A stretch of DNA of 64,000 nt from positions 1 through 64,000 of the forward strand of contig JANQQA010000122.1 in the NCBI GenBank assembly GCA_028285205.1, written 5' to 3'. How positions within the stretch are numbered: the first letter of the stretch is position 1; each line of letters opens with the position of its first letter. Shown here one piece after another: positions 53,296-63,800 of the stretch. Source of the stretch: Bythopirellula sp. (lineage in GTDB: Bacteria; Planctomycetota; Planctomycetia; Pirellulales; Lacipirellulaceae). The position numbers were made by a program, and so were the translations under genes. The notes beneath the pieces are model-generated. The model was given only the letters and a program-made list of their open reading frames with translations. It had not been told where the DNA came from and ran no database searches.

Positions 53296-56200
53296 TTAAG
53301 TCTGAGTCGGAGGAGTCCTACGCCATTCGGCGATGTTTCGGAAAACGACAAAGAAGGTTGGAACAAACAGCAGCGAAAAGACCGTCGCTGCCAACATACC
53401 ACCGACGACCGCGTTGCCAACCGCCTGGCGACTTGCCGCTCCGGCGCCTGACGCAAACAACAGCGGCAGGAAGCCCAGGATCGAGGAAAACGCAGTCATC
53501 AAAATCGCACGAAAACGCAGCTTAGCCGCATTGACGGCTGCTTCGGCGATACCGACACCCTTGCTGCGCTCGGAACTGGCAAACTCGACGATCAGGATCG
53601 CGTTTTTACTGGCCAAAGCCACGAGCAACACGATGCCGATCTGAGTGTAAGTATTATTGTCGGCCCCTCGCATAATCAGCGCTAGCACCACTCCCAGTGC
53701 AGCCAAAGGCACCACGGCGATCACGGCAGCAGGACTGGTCCAACTCTCGTACTGTGCGGCCAGCACCAGGAAAACGAACACCACGGCAAGCACGAACACG
53801 GTCACCTGCCCTCCCGCTGCCAGTTTCTCCTGGTAGGACATACCTGTCCATTCGTAGCCGAAGCCCTGAGGTAAACGTTGGTCGGCCAATTGTTCCATGA
53901 GTTCCAGCGCCTCGCCGGAACTAAACCCTGGGGCAGCAGAACCGTTGATCGACGCACTCGGATAGAGGTTGTAGCGCCGCACGACCGACGGACCAAAGTC
54001 CTCGCGCACATTGACGAGCGATCCCATTGGCACCATCTGTCCGGTTAAATCGCGGACATCGAGCGCAAGAATGTCAGAGGCCGAGCTGCGATACTCTGCC
54101 TCGGCCTGCAGCCTCACCTGATACGAACGGTTGTTGTACGTAAAGTCATTCACGTAGGCAGAGCCCAGATATGCCTGCAGCGTTCCGAAGACACTGCTGA
54201 GCGGCACGAGCATCGTCTTGGCCTTCAGCCGATCGACGTCGGCAAACAACTGCGGCACGTTAGCACGAAACGTTGAATTCAATCCCGCCAGTCCGCTTTG
54301 TCCGCTGCCGTATTGCACGAGGTCTTCAGCGTTCTGCTGCAGTTGCGCGTAGCCCGCGCCACCCTGGCTGAGCACCTCCATCTGGAAACCACCAGCGTTG
54401 CCAAGGCCATCGATGGGCGGTGGCACGAATGGAAAGACGATCGCTTGCTTCACCTTAGCGAATCGCTGTTGTAGCGACGCCAGGATCGCGGGCAAGCTCT
54501 CTTCTTCGGCAGTGCGATCATCCCAGGGATCCAGGATAATGATCGAGAACCCGAGGTTCGATCCGGCATGACCTCCAAGCAACGAATAGCCGGCGATCGA
54601 GAGCGTGTCGGCGGTGCCTGGAATCTCCTTGTACATTTCTGTTAAGCCGTCCATGACCTCGACCGTACGCTGCGTTGACGCGGCATCCGGAAGTTGCACA
54701 TTGACAAATAGGTAACCCTGATCCTCAGGCGGCACGAATCCGGTCGGCAACCGGCTCAGCGTCAAACCAGTCAGTCCCACCAGGCCGAAGTACACGAACA
54801 AGACGACGACCACCAGACGCACGAACCGGCGCACGATTGAAGTGTAGCCGCCGGTCGCCACGTCGAAACTGCGGTTGAACAACCGAAAACCGGCAAATGT
54901 TGATTCCTTCGGGGCACGTAACACGATGCCGCACAGCGCCGGGCTGAGCGTCAAGGCGTTAATCGTGGAGATCATCACGGCCGCCGAGATCGTGAGCGCA
55001 AACTGCCGGAACAACTGTCCGGTAATGCCACCCATGAACGCACTCGGTACGAAAACCGCTAGTAATACCAACGTGGTGGCGATCACCGGACCGGTGATCT
55101 CTTCCATCGCCTTCACGGCGGCATCTTTTGGACTCAGGCCGTCCGCCAGATGTCGGGTTGTATTCTCAACGACCACGATCGCATCGTCGACCACGATGCC
55201 GATTGCCAACACGACCCCAAAGAGCGACAGCATGTTGATCGAAAAACCGATTCCGCTCATCACCGCGAACGTACCGATCAACGACACCGGGATCGCCACC
55301 ACCGGCACGATCGTGGCCCGCCAATCTTGCAGGAAGATGTAGATCACCACGATGACTAGCGCGGCCGCGACAAACAGCGTTTCGTAAACCTCGGAGATCG
55401 ACGCTTCCACAAATCGAGTGGTGTCAAACGGAATCTCGTACTCCACGCCTTCGGGCCAATTGCTCGTCTCGCTCAGTTCCTTCATTTTCTCGCGGACCAA
55501 CGCGGCCGTGGTCATCGCGTTTGCCTCGGGCAGCTGATAGATGCCGATCGATGCGGACGGGCTGCCGTTGAACTTGGAATCGAACGTGTAGTCTTTGCCG
55601 CCTAACTCGACTCGGGCCACGTCCCGCACTCGTAGCACACGCCCACCCTCGCCGGTCGCGACGATGATATTCTCGAAGTCCTCCTTGGAAACGAGCCTGC
55701 CGCGCGTGTTGATCGACAGCTGAAAAGGCACTCCCAGCGGTGCCGGGTCGGCACCAATCTGACCTGCAGCCACCTGCACATTCTGTTCTTCCACGGCACT
55801 AACCACGTCCTGCGTCGTCAGGCCCCGCTGCTTTAGCTTCGTTGGATCGAGCCACAGCCGCATGCTGTAGTCGCCGGCACCAAACAATTGCACTTCGCCA
55901 ACGCCGGCTAGCCGACTCAACTCATCTTTGACGGTTAGCGAGTAGTTGCTCAGGAATAGCGAGTCGTAGGTCTTGTCCGGTGAAGTCAGGGCGATGAACT
56001 GCAGAATCTGCGTCGACTGCTTCTTTGTGGTAATGCCCTGAGAGCGAACCTCCGGCGGCAGTCTCGGCTCGGCGATTGCTACCCGGTTCTGTACCAGCAC
56101 CGAAGCGATATCCATGTCGGTGCCCAACTCGAAGGTCACCGTCAGTGTGTAGCTACCGTCATTGGCGCTGGTCGACGACATGTAGATCATGCCTTCGGCG

Positions 56201-56412
56201 CCGTTGACCTCTTGTTCGATAGGCGTGGCAACCGTCTCGGCAATCGTTTCCGCGTTGCCACCCGGATAGACGGCTTGCACCTGCACCGTTGGTGGAGAGA
56301 TCGGTGGGAACTTCGCGACCGGCAACGCTCCGAACGATACCAATCCCGCGATCACGATCACAAGGGAAATGACCGTCGCGAAAATTGGTCGATAAATGAA
56401 GAAGCGTGACAT
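53296..56412 (-). CDS. RND-family multidrug efflux pump (AcrB/MexB-like, HAE1)
   Basis: Proton-driven inner-membrane exporter. The 1038-residue protein has the AcrB length and 12 predicted helices. It starts with FIYRPIFATVISLVIVIAGL. The proton-relay region GVVLAIGIVVDDAIVVVEN in TM4 carries the Asp-Asp pair. Other family segments are PVAKFPPISPPTVQVQAVYP and YEWTGMSYQEKLAAGGQVTV. The start ATG 56412 follows the membrane-fusion gene by 62 nt on the same strand. The outer-membrane partner is probably the divergent gene at 58213. Confidence 0.96.
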   Translation of the reverse strand: MSRFFIYRPIFATVISLVIVIAGLVSFGALPVAKFPPISPPTVQVQAVYPGGNAETIAETVATPIEQEVNGAEGMIYMSSTSANDGSYTLTVTFELGTDMDIASVLVQNRVAIAEPRLPPEVRSQGITTKKQSTQILQFIALTSPDKTYDSLFLSNYSLTVKDELSRLAGVGEVQLFGAGDYSMRLWLDPTKLKQRGLTTQDVVSAVEEQNVQVAAGQIGADPAPLGVPFQLSINTRGRLVSKEDFENIIVATGEGGRVLRVRDVARVELGGKDYTFDSKFNGSPSASIGIYQLPEANAMTTAALVREKMKELSETSNWPEGVEYEIPFDTTRFVEASISEVYETLFVAAALVIVVIYIFLQDWRATIVPVVAIPVSLIGTFAVMSGIGFSINMLSLFGVVLAIGIVVDDAIVVVENTTRHLADGLSPKDAAVKAMEEITGPVIATTLVLLAVFVPSAFMGGITGQLFRQFALTISAAVMISTINALTLSPALCGIVLRAPKESTFAGFRLFNRSFDVATGGYTSIVRRFVRLVVVVLFVYFGLVGLTGLTLSRLPTGFVPPEDQGYLFVNVQLPDAASTQRTVEVMDGLTEMYKEIPGTADTLSIAGYSLLGGHAGSNLGFSIIILDPWDDRTAEEESLPAILASLQQRFAKVKQAIVFPFVPPPIDGLGNAGGFQMEVLSQGGAGYAQLQQNAEDLVQYGSGQSGLAGLNSTFRANVPQLFADVDRLKAKTMLVPLSSVFGTLQAYLGSAYVNDFTYNNRSYQVRLQAEAEYRSSASDILALDVRDLTGQMVPMGSLVNVREDFGPSVVRRYNLYPSASINGSAAPGFSSGEALELMEQLADQRLPQGFGYEWTGMSYQEKLAAGGQVTVFVLAVVFVFLVLAAQYESWTSPAAVIAVVPLAALGVVLALIMRGADNNTYTQIGIVLLVALASKNAILIVEFASSERSKGVGIAEAAVNAAKLRFRAILMTAFSSILGFLPLLFASGAGAASRQAVGNAVVGGMLAATVFSLLFVPTFFVVFRNIAEWRRTPPTQT

Positions 56413-56474
56413 GCGGTCGTTTCGTGAGCGTGTGCGAGATCAGAGTGAGAGTAAATCGTGGAAGCTGCCGCTGA

Positions 56475-57866
56475 TTATTCGGCGGTTACGCTGTCGTCAG
56501 GTGGAGGCGCGTCAGCATCTCCAGCGTCCGTGGCTGCTTCGTCAGCAACCGTTTCGTCTGCCACCGCTTCTTCCTTGGCAGGCTTCCTCTCTGGCATTCC
56601 ACGCAGCAATTCCTCGTCGCTGATCGTCATGTTCTTTTCGTCGGGCTTGACGACGATACCTGGTCTGGAACGCTGCAGGCCTTCGTAGATGACCCGATCG
56701 TCAACCGAGAGACCGCTGTCGACGACGATCCAGCCGCTGTATTTGGCACCGGTCACGATCGACGCGCGACTGACCTTGTTCTCCTGCCCCACAGTAAGGG
56801 CGTAACTGCCACGTTGATCCTTACCGACGGCCAGCTCAGGAATGAGCACGGCCGGTACCTTTTCCGAAGGCATGCGAACACGGACGAACAACCCAGGGAA
56901 CAAGCTGTCGTCCGGATTCTCGAAAACCGCACGCAGCGCCAGCGTACCGGTCCTCGAATCAATGCCCTCCTGGTCGACGTAGTCTAATTTTCCTTCAAAC
57001 GGAAATCCCTGGTCGAGTTCGCGACGCAAGTAGACAGGGATCGACGAAAGTTCCGGTTCCTTAAATTCTTCGCCCGCCGACAGCTTTGCCTCACTCACTT
57101 TACGGTAACGGAGTACTTCGCGATCGCTTAGATTGAAGTTCACGAACACTCGGCGATCGTCAACGATGGTCGATAGAACCGTGCCGTTTTCGACCAGGTT
57201 GCCAAGCTTGATGTCGGTCTTGGTGATGCGGCCCGAAATGGGTGCGCGTACGATTGTGTAATCCAGATCCAGCTGAGCTTGCGCAAGCTTGGCGGCAGCC
57301 TGCCTTTCGTCGGACTTGGCCGCTTCGACGCTAGCTTGGGTGGAACTGAGATTCGCTTTCGCCGAAGCCAATGCGGCTTCGGCCGTCTCGTAGCTTGCTT
57401 GCGACGTGGCATTGCTCTTGATGAGTTCGCCCTCGCGGCGGAATTCTCGGTCGAGCTTGACCAGGTCGGCTTCCGCGGTCCGGACTTGAGACTGAGCAAC
57501 CGTGATTGCCGCGGTCGCGGCAGCCAAAGTGGCCTCGGCAGAGTTCTTCTCGGCTTCGTACTGATCTCGCTCGATCCGGTAGAGCACGTCGCCTGCCTTC
57601 ACGACTTGCCCAGGTTTGAAGACTATCTCCTCGATGAAGCCTCGCACTCGAGCTCGTACTTCGGCCTCCTCAGTTGCCTCGATCGTGCCGTTTTCTTCGA
57701 CGAACTGAGTGACGGGCTGCTGGATCGGATGGGTGACCGTCACTTCAGCGGGCGGCAGTTCCGCGAGTTCGTTCTTCGCCTGCTGGCATCCAGTTGCAGG
57801 GAAAAGTAGGCACGCGGTGGTCGTCGCTAACAGTACGACCGTCGATCTTGAGGGGCAAAATATCAT
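56475..57866 (-). CDS. RND membrane-fusion lipoprotein (AcrA/MexA-like)
   Basis: Periplasmic adaptor of the RND pump. The 463-residue protein starts with a signal and lipobox (LLFPATGC, Cys near 27). A lipoyl half-motif (VRARVRGFIEEIVFKPGQVV) is followed by an alpha-hairpin (about 85-185), the second half LDYTIVRAPISGRITKTDI, the beta-barrel and the membrane-proximal domain. An acidic Ala/Asp-rich tail (about 430-463) is unusual. ATG 57866 is preferred over a GTG at 57908. It is 62 nt before the RND gene. Confidence 0.93.
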   Translation of the reverse strand: MIFCPSRSTVVLLATTTACLLFPATGCQQAKNELAELPPAEVTVTHPIQQPVTQFVEENGTIEATEEAEVRARVRGFIEEIVFKPGQVVKAGDVLYRIERDQYEAEKNSAEATLAAATAAITVAQSQVRTAEADLVKLDREFRREGELIKSNATSQASYETAEAALASAKANLSSTQASVEAAKSDERQAAAKLAQAQLDLDYTIVRAPISGRITKTDIKLGNLVENGTVLSTIVDDRRVFVNFNLSDREVLRYRKVSEAKLSAGEEFKEPELSSIPVYLRRELDQGFPFEGKLDYVDQEGIDSRTGTLALRAVFENPDDSLFPGLFVRVRMPSEKVPAVLIPELAVGKDQRGSYALTVGQENKVSRASIVTGAKYSGWIVVDSGLSVDDRVIYEGLQRSRPGIVVKPDEKNMTISDEELLRGMPERKPAKEEAVADETVADEAATDAGDADAPPPDDSVTAE

Positions 57867-58212
57867 CTTGCGGAGCGCTTTCTGAAAATCTGCTGGAGTC
57901 GCTACCACATGATAGCTTTCTATTCTAGTGCCTGCGAGTTCCCATCGTGATAAAAACGCTTGCTCACAAGCATCTTATCCCCCACCACGACGGCTGTCCG
58001 TAACGCAGCAGATGAGCCGGCCTCAGCCGAGTCTCCGACCTGCGTTTTGTTAAGGCGTAGCGATTGAACCGTTTGCGAATCACGGGCGATTTGATTCAGT
58101 TCGTCCGGTTTTCTGGGTCCGCTCCTAGGTTTTGACCCGGACGCGACGGGAATGCCGAATTTGCCAGTAGCTAGGCTCATTCTGTCTGCGTTATTCCTAC
58201 GGGTCGCCACCT
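57867..58212. other. Divergent promoter region of the RND system
   Basis: A 346-nt gap between the membrane-fusion gene and the outer-membrane factor gene. It holds a small hairpin (gcttg at 57958-57962 with caagc at 57967-57971). No repressor gene of the TetR or MarR type lies nearby. A TAGAAT-like -10 for the minus strand is seen near 57925 but lacks a good -35. Confidence 0.5.
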
Positions 58213-59799
58213 ATGCTGCGGTTTCGGATCTTGTTGATTGTGCTCGTTTTGCCGGGCGTTTCGGGTTGTTTCGGCTTGCGCGAGTGGCGTGAGAACGGCT
58301 TCAAGCTGGGGCCGAACTACAAACGCCCTGTCGTCCCCGTGGCACCAGATTGGATCGACTCGAGCGACCCTTCCATTGTTCACGATCGCTGTGCGCAAGC
58401 CGCTTGGTGGCGGGTGTTCAATGATCCAATGCTGGAACAGCTCATTCTGACCGCCTATCAACAAAACCTCTCGCTCCGCACCGCCGGTCTCCGCGTGCTG
58501 GAAGCGCGGACGCAACGCCGGATTGCCGCCGGGAATCTGTTCCCGCAATCTCAGCAGTTCTTCGGCCAGTACGCGCGAAATCAACTCAGTACCGAGGCTG
58601 CCAATGTGTTCGCCTTCCCTGGGTTTGCCCGCGTGTTTGACGACTGGCAAACTGGGTTTGACCTCTCTTGGGAAGTCGACGTCTGGGGTCGCCTGCGTCG
58701 CTCGATCGAATCGGCGGACGCGGCGATTGATGCGGAGGTGGAAACGTACGACGACATCCTCGTTACGTTGATCGGTGATGTCGCGGCGAGCTACATCGAA
58801 CTGCGTGGCTTCGACGAACGACTGCGCCTAGCGGAAAACAACGTCGAGATTCAACAGGGCAGTCTTGACATCGCCCAAGCCCGTTTCGATCAGGGACGCA
58901 CCGCCTCGTTAGACGTGGAGCAAGCCAAGACCAACCTCGCTGAAACGCGTGCCCTGATCCCAGCGCTCCAGGAAGGCCGGCGTGTGACGCTCAATCGACT
59001 CGCGGTGTTGCTGGGCATGACCCCCTATCGACTTGAACCGTTGCTCGCCGCCCGGGGAATTCTGCCCGACGCGCCCGAACAAGCCGTGGTCGGTATCCCG
59101 GCAGACCTGTTGCGTCGTCGGCCCGATGTTCGCAATGCCGAACGGATCATCGCGCAGCAGTCCGCTCAAATCGGCATTGCTGAAGCCGATCTCTATCCCC
59201 AGTTTGGAATCAACGGCGAAATCAAGCTCAACTCGCAGAGCTTCAACGATTTGTTTGACACATCGAGCACGGCCGGCTTCGTTGCACCCGGTTTTCGTTG
59301 GAACATCCTCAACTACGGCCGTCTGGTCAACAACATTCGCGTGCAGGAACTCCGATTCCAACAGTCGATCGTCAACTACGAAAACGTCGTACTTGACGCG
59401 CATCGGGAAGTCGAGGACGCGATGGTCCAGTTCCTGCGTTCCAAAGAACGTACCGCAGAGCTTCGCAAGAGTGCTGAAGCGGCATCCAAATCGGTCGACT
59501 TGGTTCGTATCCAGTACACGGAAGGAGCCACCGATTTCGGCCGCGTGTTCGTTTTGGAAGCAAACCTGGTACGAGCACAGGACAATTTGATCGCCGCGCA
59601 GGCGGACATCGCGATCGCACTCACGCGAGTCTATAAGGCTCTAGGCGGCGGTTGGCAATTGCGTTGCGACGTGCCCTATCGCGGTAGGCACGCCGTCGAA
59701 GTGGTTTCGACGTTGCCCATCGAGCCCAGCTCGCCAGCACCGCAACCGGCCGACAACGAGGTCATTCCGCTCCCCGTACCCGCGACGACGGAGCAGTGA
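58213..59799 (+). CDS. NodT/TolC-family outer-membrane efflux lipoprotein
   Basis: Outer-membrane duct for the RND pump. The 528-residue protein has a signal and lipobox (LPGVSGC, Cys19). The NodT marks are WWRVFNDPMLEQLI, WEVDVWGRLRRSIESADAAI, IPADLLRRRPDVRNAERII, PGFRWNILNYGRLVNNIRVQ and the KALGGGWQLRC end. It is closely similar to the protein encoded at 13236-14840 (shared words such as WNILNYGR and RQAE/RNAE). It is followed after 3 nt by the Cys-rich lipoprotein gene. Confidence 0.92.
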   Translation: MLRFRILLIVLVLPGVSGCFGLREWRENGFKLGPNYKRPVVPVAPDWIDSSDPSIVHDRCAQAAWWRVFNDPMLEQLILTAYQQNLSLRTAGLRVLEARTQRRIAAGNLFPQSQQFFGQYARNQLSTEAANVFAFPGFARVFDDWQTGFDLSWEVDVWGRLRRSIESADAAIDAEVETYDDILVTLIGDVAASYIELRGFDERLRLAENNVEIQQGSLDIAQARFDQGRTASLDVEQAKTNLAETRALIPALQEGRRVTLNRLAVLLGMTPYRLEPLLAARGILPDAPEQAVVGIPADLLRRRPDVRNAERIIAQQSAQIGIAEADLYPQFGINGEIKLNSQSFNDLFDTSSTAGFVAPGFRWNILNYGRLVNNIRVQELRFQQSIVNYENVVLDAHREVEDAMVQFLRSKERTAELRKSAEAASKSVDLVRIQYTEGATDFGRVFVLEANLVRAQDNLIAAQADIAIALTRVYKALGGGWQLRCDVPYRGRHAVEVVSTLPIEPSSPAPQPADNEVIPLPVPATTEQ

Positions 59800-59802
59800 T
59801 CG

Positions 59803-60111
59803 ATGCCTCGACATCCCCGTTCCAAGTTCCTATTAGCCGTACTCTCCATGTTCGCGTTCGTCACGCTCGTCGCGACTACGTGCGGCTGCGTTTCACATCG
59901 GAATCGAGTTGACCATTTGTGCCGGTGTGTCCGTTTCTGTTGTGATGACTATTGCGATAAGTGTGACACCGCTGTCTGCACGCCGCCGCGTCGCCAATCT
60001 TGTGACGACTACTGTTGCAAATGCCCAACGCCGGAGTGCGAGCCGTGCTATCGCCCGGCGTGTGACGACTATTGCGAAAAGCCGCTACCTGGCGTCTGCT
60101 GCTGTAAGTAA
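59803..60111 (+). CDS. Cysteine-rich small lipoprotein with CDDYC repeats
   Basis: This 102-residue protein holds 20 Cys. The signal peptide (MPRHPRSKFLLAVLSMFAFV...) ends in a TTCGC motif, a probable lipobox. CDDYC occurs at 47-51, 67-71 and 87-91, an exact 20-residue period. The spacing and further Cys (CCK, CEPC, VCCC) suggest a metal-binding or disulfide-linked stalk. It begins 3 nt after the outer-membrane factor stop, so it is co-translated with it. I do not recognise a family. Confidence 0.85.
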   Translation: MPRHPRSKFLLAVLSMFAFVTLVATTCGCVSHRNRVDHLCRCVRFCCDDYCDKCDTAVCTPPRRQSCDDYCCKCPTPECEPCYRPACDDYCEKPLPGVCCCK

Positions 60112-60198
60112 TGCGAGAGCAAAGCTGCCTGCGCATTCCGATTTCCAGGCGTGACGACTCTTCTCGCTGGGGGTAAACTGGGTCTGCCAAGGCATACA

Positions 60199-60858
60199 AT
60201 GCCAACCTCTTGTCGCGGACTTCACGATATGTCTCCTCCGATCGGTGCTGATCTGCAAGCTGGCCTAAATGGTGACCGCGAGGCCCTGGCACGGGCCCTG
60301 ATGGTGGAGAGCGCGCCGTTATCGCGACGAGTTGCGGAGCGATTGAAACTGAACCCGTTTGTCGACTTTTCGGCCGACGATGTAATGCAAGAAGTGTTTG
60401 TCGATGTGTTTCGCGGGATTCAGACCTTCGATCCCCAGCATCCTGCCGGCTGGGTCGGTTGGCTCAACAAAGTCGTCGACAATCGAGTCGCTACCATGCT
60501 CCGCCAGCGAAGCCGCAAGAAGCGCGGCGGGGATTTCCGACGCCAAGACAATCAACCGCAAAACCTGGCCAGCTCGGCTGTCGACCTGATCGCGATGTTA
60601 GCCGATGAAGCAGGCGGCACCCCTAGCATGGATGTCGCTCGCGACGAGATGGTCCACGCGCTGCAGGTCGGCATCGCGACCTTACCGGAAGATCAACGCG
60701 AAGCGGTGCTTCAACACTATCTACGCCAACGGACGCTCGGCTCCACGGCCGACGCGATGAACAAGACCGACGGCGCCGTCCGTGGGCTGCTGCACCGCGC
60801 GAAGAAGTCGCTGCGTGACGTGCTCGGCAGTTCGACGACCTGGTTCGCAAGGAACTGA
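60199..60858 (+). CDS. ECF-type RNA polymerase sigma factor
   Basis: The protein has 219 residues. Sigma region 2 shows ADDVMQEVFVDVFRGIQTFD, and region 4 shows LPEDQREAVLQHYLRQRTLG followed by the VRGLLHRAKKSLRDVLG helix. ATG 60199 has AAGG 6 nt upstream; ATG 60229 is an alternative. It is followed after 18 nt by the Ser/Thr kinase gene, the usual planctomycete ECF sigma-kinase pairing, in which the kinase may control or be controlled with the sigma factor. No anti-sigma factor gene is visible. Confidence 0.9.
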   Translation: MPTSCRGLHDMSPPIGADLQAGLNGDREALARALMVESAPLSRRVAERLKLNPFVDFSADDVMQEVFVDVFRGIQTFDPQHPAGWVGWLNKVVDNRVATMLRQRSRKKRGGDFRRQDNQPQNLASSAVDLIAMLADEAGGTPSMDVARDEMVHALQVGIATLPEDQREAVLQHYLRQRTLGSTADAMNKTDGAVRGLLHRAKKSLRDVLGSSTTWFARN

Positions 60859-60876
60859 CTTCTCAGCGGGCAGACC

Positions 60877-63800
60877 ATGGCAGATTCCGACGCCTCACCC
60901 GCTGACAATCGCTCCCAGCAGATTCAACAGGTCGTTGAACGATTCATAAACGATCCGTCCTCACGAGACGTCGGAATTGACTCTCTGCTCGCGGAACATG
61001 CGGATCTGATGCCAGAACTGGAGGATCAGCTCCGCCTGGCGCGCATGATCAAGGACGCGCAAGCAAATGCGTCCACGGTCGATGCCGTCGCCAGTGCGTG
61101 GGCACACAGCAGCAAGGCGGAGGGCGATGTTCGCCTTGTGGAAGAGCCACCGCAACAAGTGGGGAGATTCGAGTTGCTCGTTCGCGTCGGTACGGGCGGG
61201 TTCGGCTCAGTCTGGAAGGCTCGAGATCCACACCTCGATCGCGTGGTGGCGGTCAAACTTCCGCGTTCCGATGACTTGACCGCCAGCGATGCAGATCTGT
61301 TTCTGCGCGAAGCGCGTGCTGCTTCGCAAGTTCGGCATCCGCATATCGTGTCCATCCACGAAGTAGGACGCGAGGGCGATACGATTTACCTCGTGAGTGA
61401 CTTCATCGGCGGCGGATCGCTGTCGACGCGACTCAAGGAGCAGGGATACGAGCCTCGCGAGGCGGTGCAACTAGTGGAAACCGTCGCACGTGCGTTGCAG
61501 GCAGTGCATGATCATGGCATCGTCCATCGCGATCTCAAGCCCGACAACATCTTACTCAGCCGCGCCGGTGCTCCCTTCCTGACAGACTTCGGCCTGGCCA
61601 AAGATATCAACGCCGAAGTCACGATGACCCTCGACGGTCAGATCATGGGGACCCCGCTCTACATGTCTCCGGAACAAGCCCGCGGCGACGCCCGGCGCGC
61701 GGATGCCCGCAGCGACATCTACTCGCTGGGCGTGATCTTGTTTCAGATGCTGACCGGCGAATTGCCATTTCGCGGCACACCGCATCGCATTGTCGAGCAA
61801 GTCGTCAACGACGATCCGCCAAGTTTGCGGAAGCTCCAGCCAACTATCGCTGTCGACCTGGAAACGATCTGCTTACGCTGCCTAGAAAAAACACCGGCCA
61901 AGCGTTTCCAGACAGCAACCGACTTGGCCGACGAGCTGCGCCGGTACTTGAATGATGAGCCCATCCTCTCTCGGCGCATCGGAGCGTTCGGACGAGCGGT
62001 GCGATGGGCGAAGCGAAAGCCGTTCGCCGCGGCACTGATGGTGCTGCTTGCCGTACTTGCGATCGTAGGGCCACTGATCGCCGCGCACGAGGCGTCCCAG
62101 TCAAGGGAACTTGCCTTAGCGCTGGAAGATGCCGAAAGCCAACGGAATCGCGCCACGCGTCGAGAGGCAGAGGCAATAGACGCAGCCGAGCGCGCGGAGC
62201 GAGCACAGAAAGTTGCCGAAGAAAACGCACACTTGGCGAAACAAGGTGCTTACAACGCGACGATAGGGTCAACGAATTACGCGTGGGGTCCCCAACAAAC
62301 CAGAACCCTAATCGACGATCCGCAGCGTTGCCCACCCGAGTCGCGTGAGTTCGCTTGGCGGCACTTCATGTACGCGACCGATCGTATCTACGATCGCCAA
62401 CTCCGTTGGCATACGGCCCCCATTACGGATATCGCTTTCTCACCGGATCAAGATCTGTTAGCAAGCTGCGGCAACGATGGCCGCATCGTGCTCTGGGATA
62501 CAAATACCTGGCAGCCAAGAGAACTTTATAAGTCGAACTGGCCGCTGGACCTGAAACACGTCACGGGGCTAGCGTTTTTTCCCGATGGCAACAGACTGCT
62601 TTCGGCTCACCACTCAGGACTTGTTCAACAGTGGAATTGCGAAACGGGCCAACATGTGCGTAAGGTTCTGCAAGCATCGGGCGAAATCGGCGGAATGGTG
62701 ATTTCGCCGGACGGCAAGAGAATCGCCTATCACACAAACGGCTTACTCGGGTTCGGGGCGGGATTCTTGTCCCAACTCTGCCTTGCTGACCTAGCCACTT
62801 CAGAGGTCCGAGTTCTACAGAGCGGACAATGGGTGCATCAAGGGGAGTTGTCATTTTCACCGGACAATCAGTGGCTTGCTTCCGGCGGTAACGCCGGCGA
62901 CCCGATCGTGAGAATCTGGAATGTCGCATCCGGAGAATGCTCGCATCGTATCGAAATCAAAGAGCCGACGCGGGCGTTGGAGTTTTCGCCAGACGGGAGG
63001 TACTTGTTCATCTCTGCGTTTGAAGAAGTCTGCAGATACTTCACCCAGAGCTGGACTCGCGACGTCAATTTCCTGTGTCCGCTTACTTGGGTCCCAGACG
63101 CAACGTATATCTCCGACAGTTCCAAGATACTGATCACCACCAGCGGACCTCGTCTGACGGTGTTGAATGCCGACAGTGGAGCGGTCATGTGGCATACCGA
63201 GTTGGGGGAAGCTGGCTTGAAGAAAGTGGTTGTCTCCGCCGACGGACGAATGGTGGCAGCTTCCGCCGAAGACAATAGTATTCGCATTGGCTCCTTCATA
63301 ACCCACAGCAACATGGAGATCTGTTACGGCCACTCCAGCGAGCCAATCAATGCTATCCAATATTCACCCGACAGCAATCAATTGTTCACATGCGGAAACG
63401 ACTCGTCGGTCGTGAAGTGGAATTCCCTCACGCGCTGGCCTCAGTGGCGTACACAAACGCAAAGCGAACCGCGTGCAATGTCGGTATCCCCCGATGGAGC
63501 TCAGCTGGCGGTTGTGCTTGCCGACGGAACGGTAATGGTGTTGGATACCCACGATGGCTCGGTCATCAAGCAGTGGTCAGCACACTCTGGCGGACGAACT
63601 CACGTGGCCTACTCTGCCGATGGCAGGCGGTTGATTACTTCTGGGCAGGATCGACGCGTCGCGGTCTGGGACACCCGCGATTACCGTTTGCTGACAGAGA
63701 TCCAGACCAAACAGCCGCCCCGCTGGTTCGAGATCAGCGGACAACAGACGGCAATCGCAACTGCGGAAGATCGGTACGTGCGAATCTACGATTGGACTTC

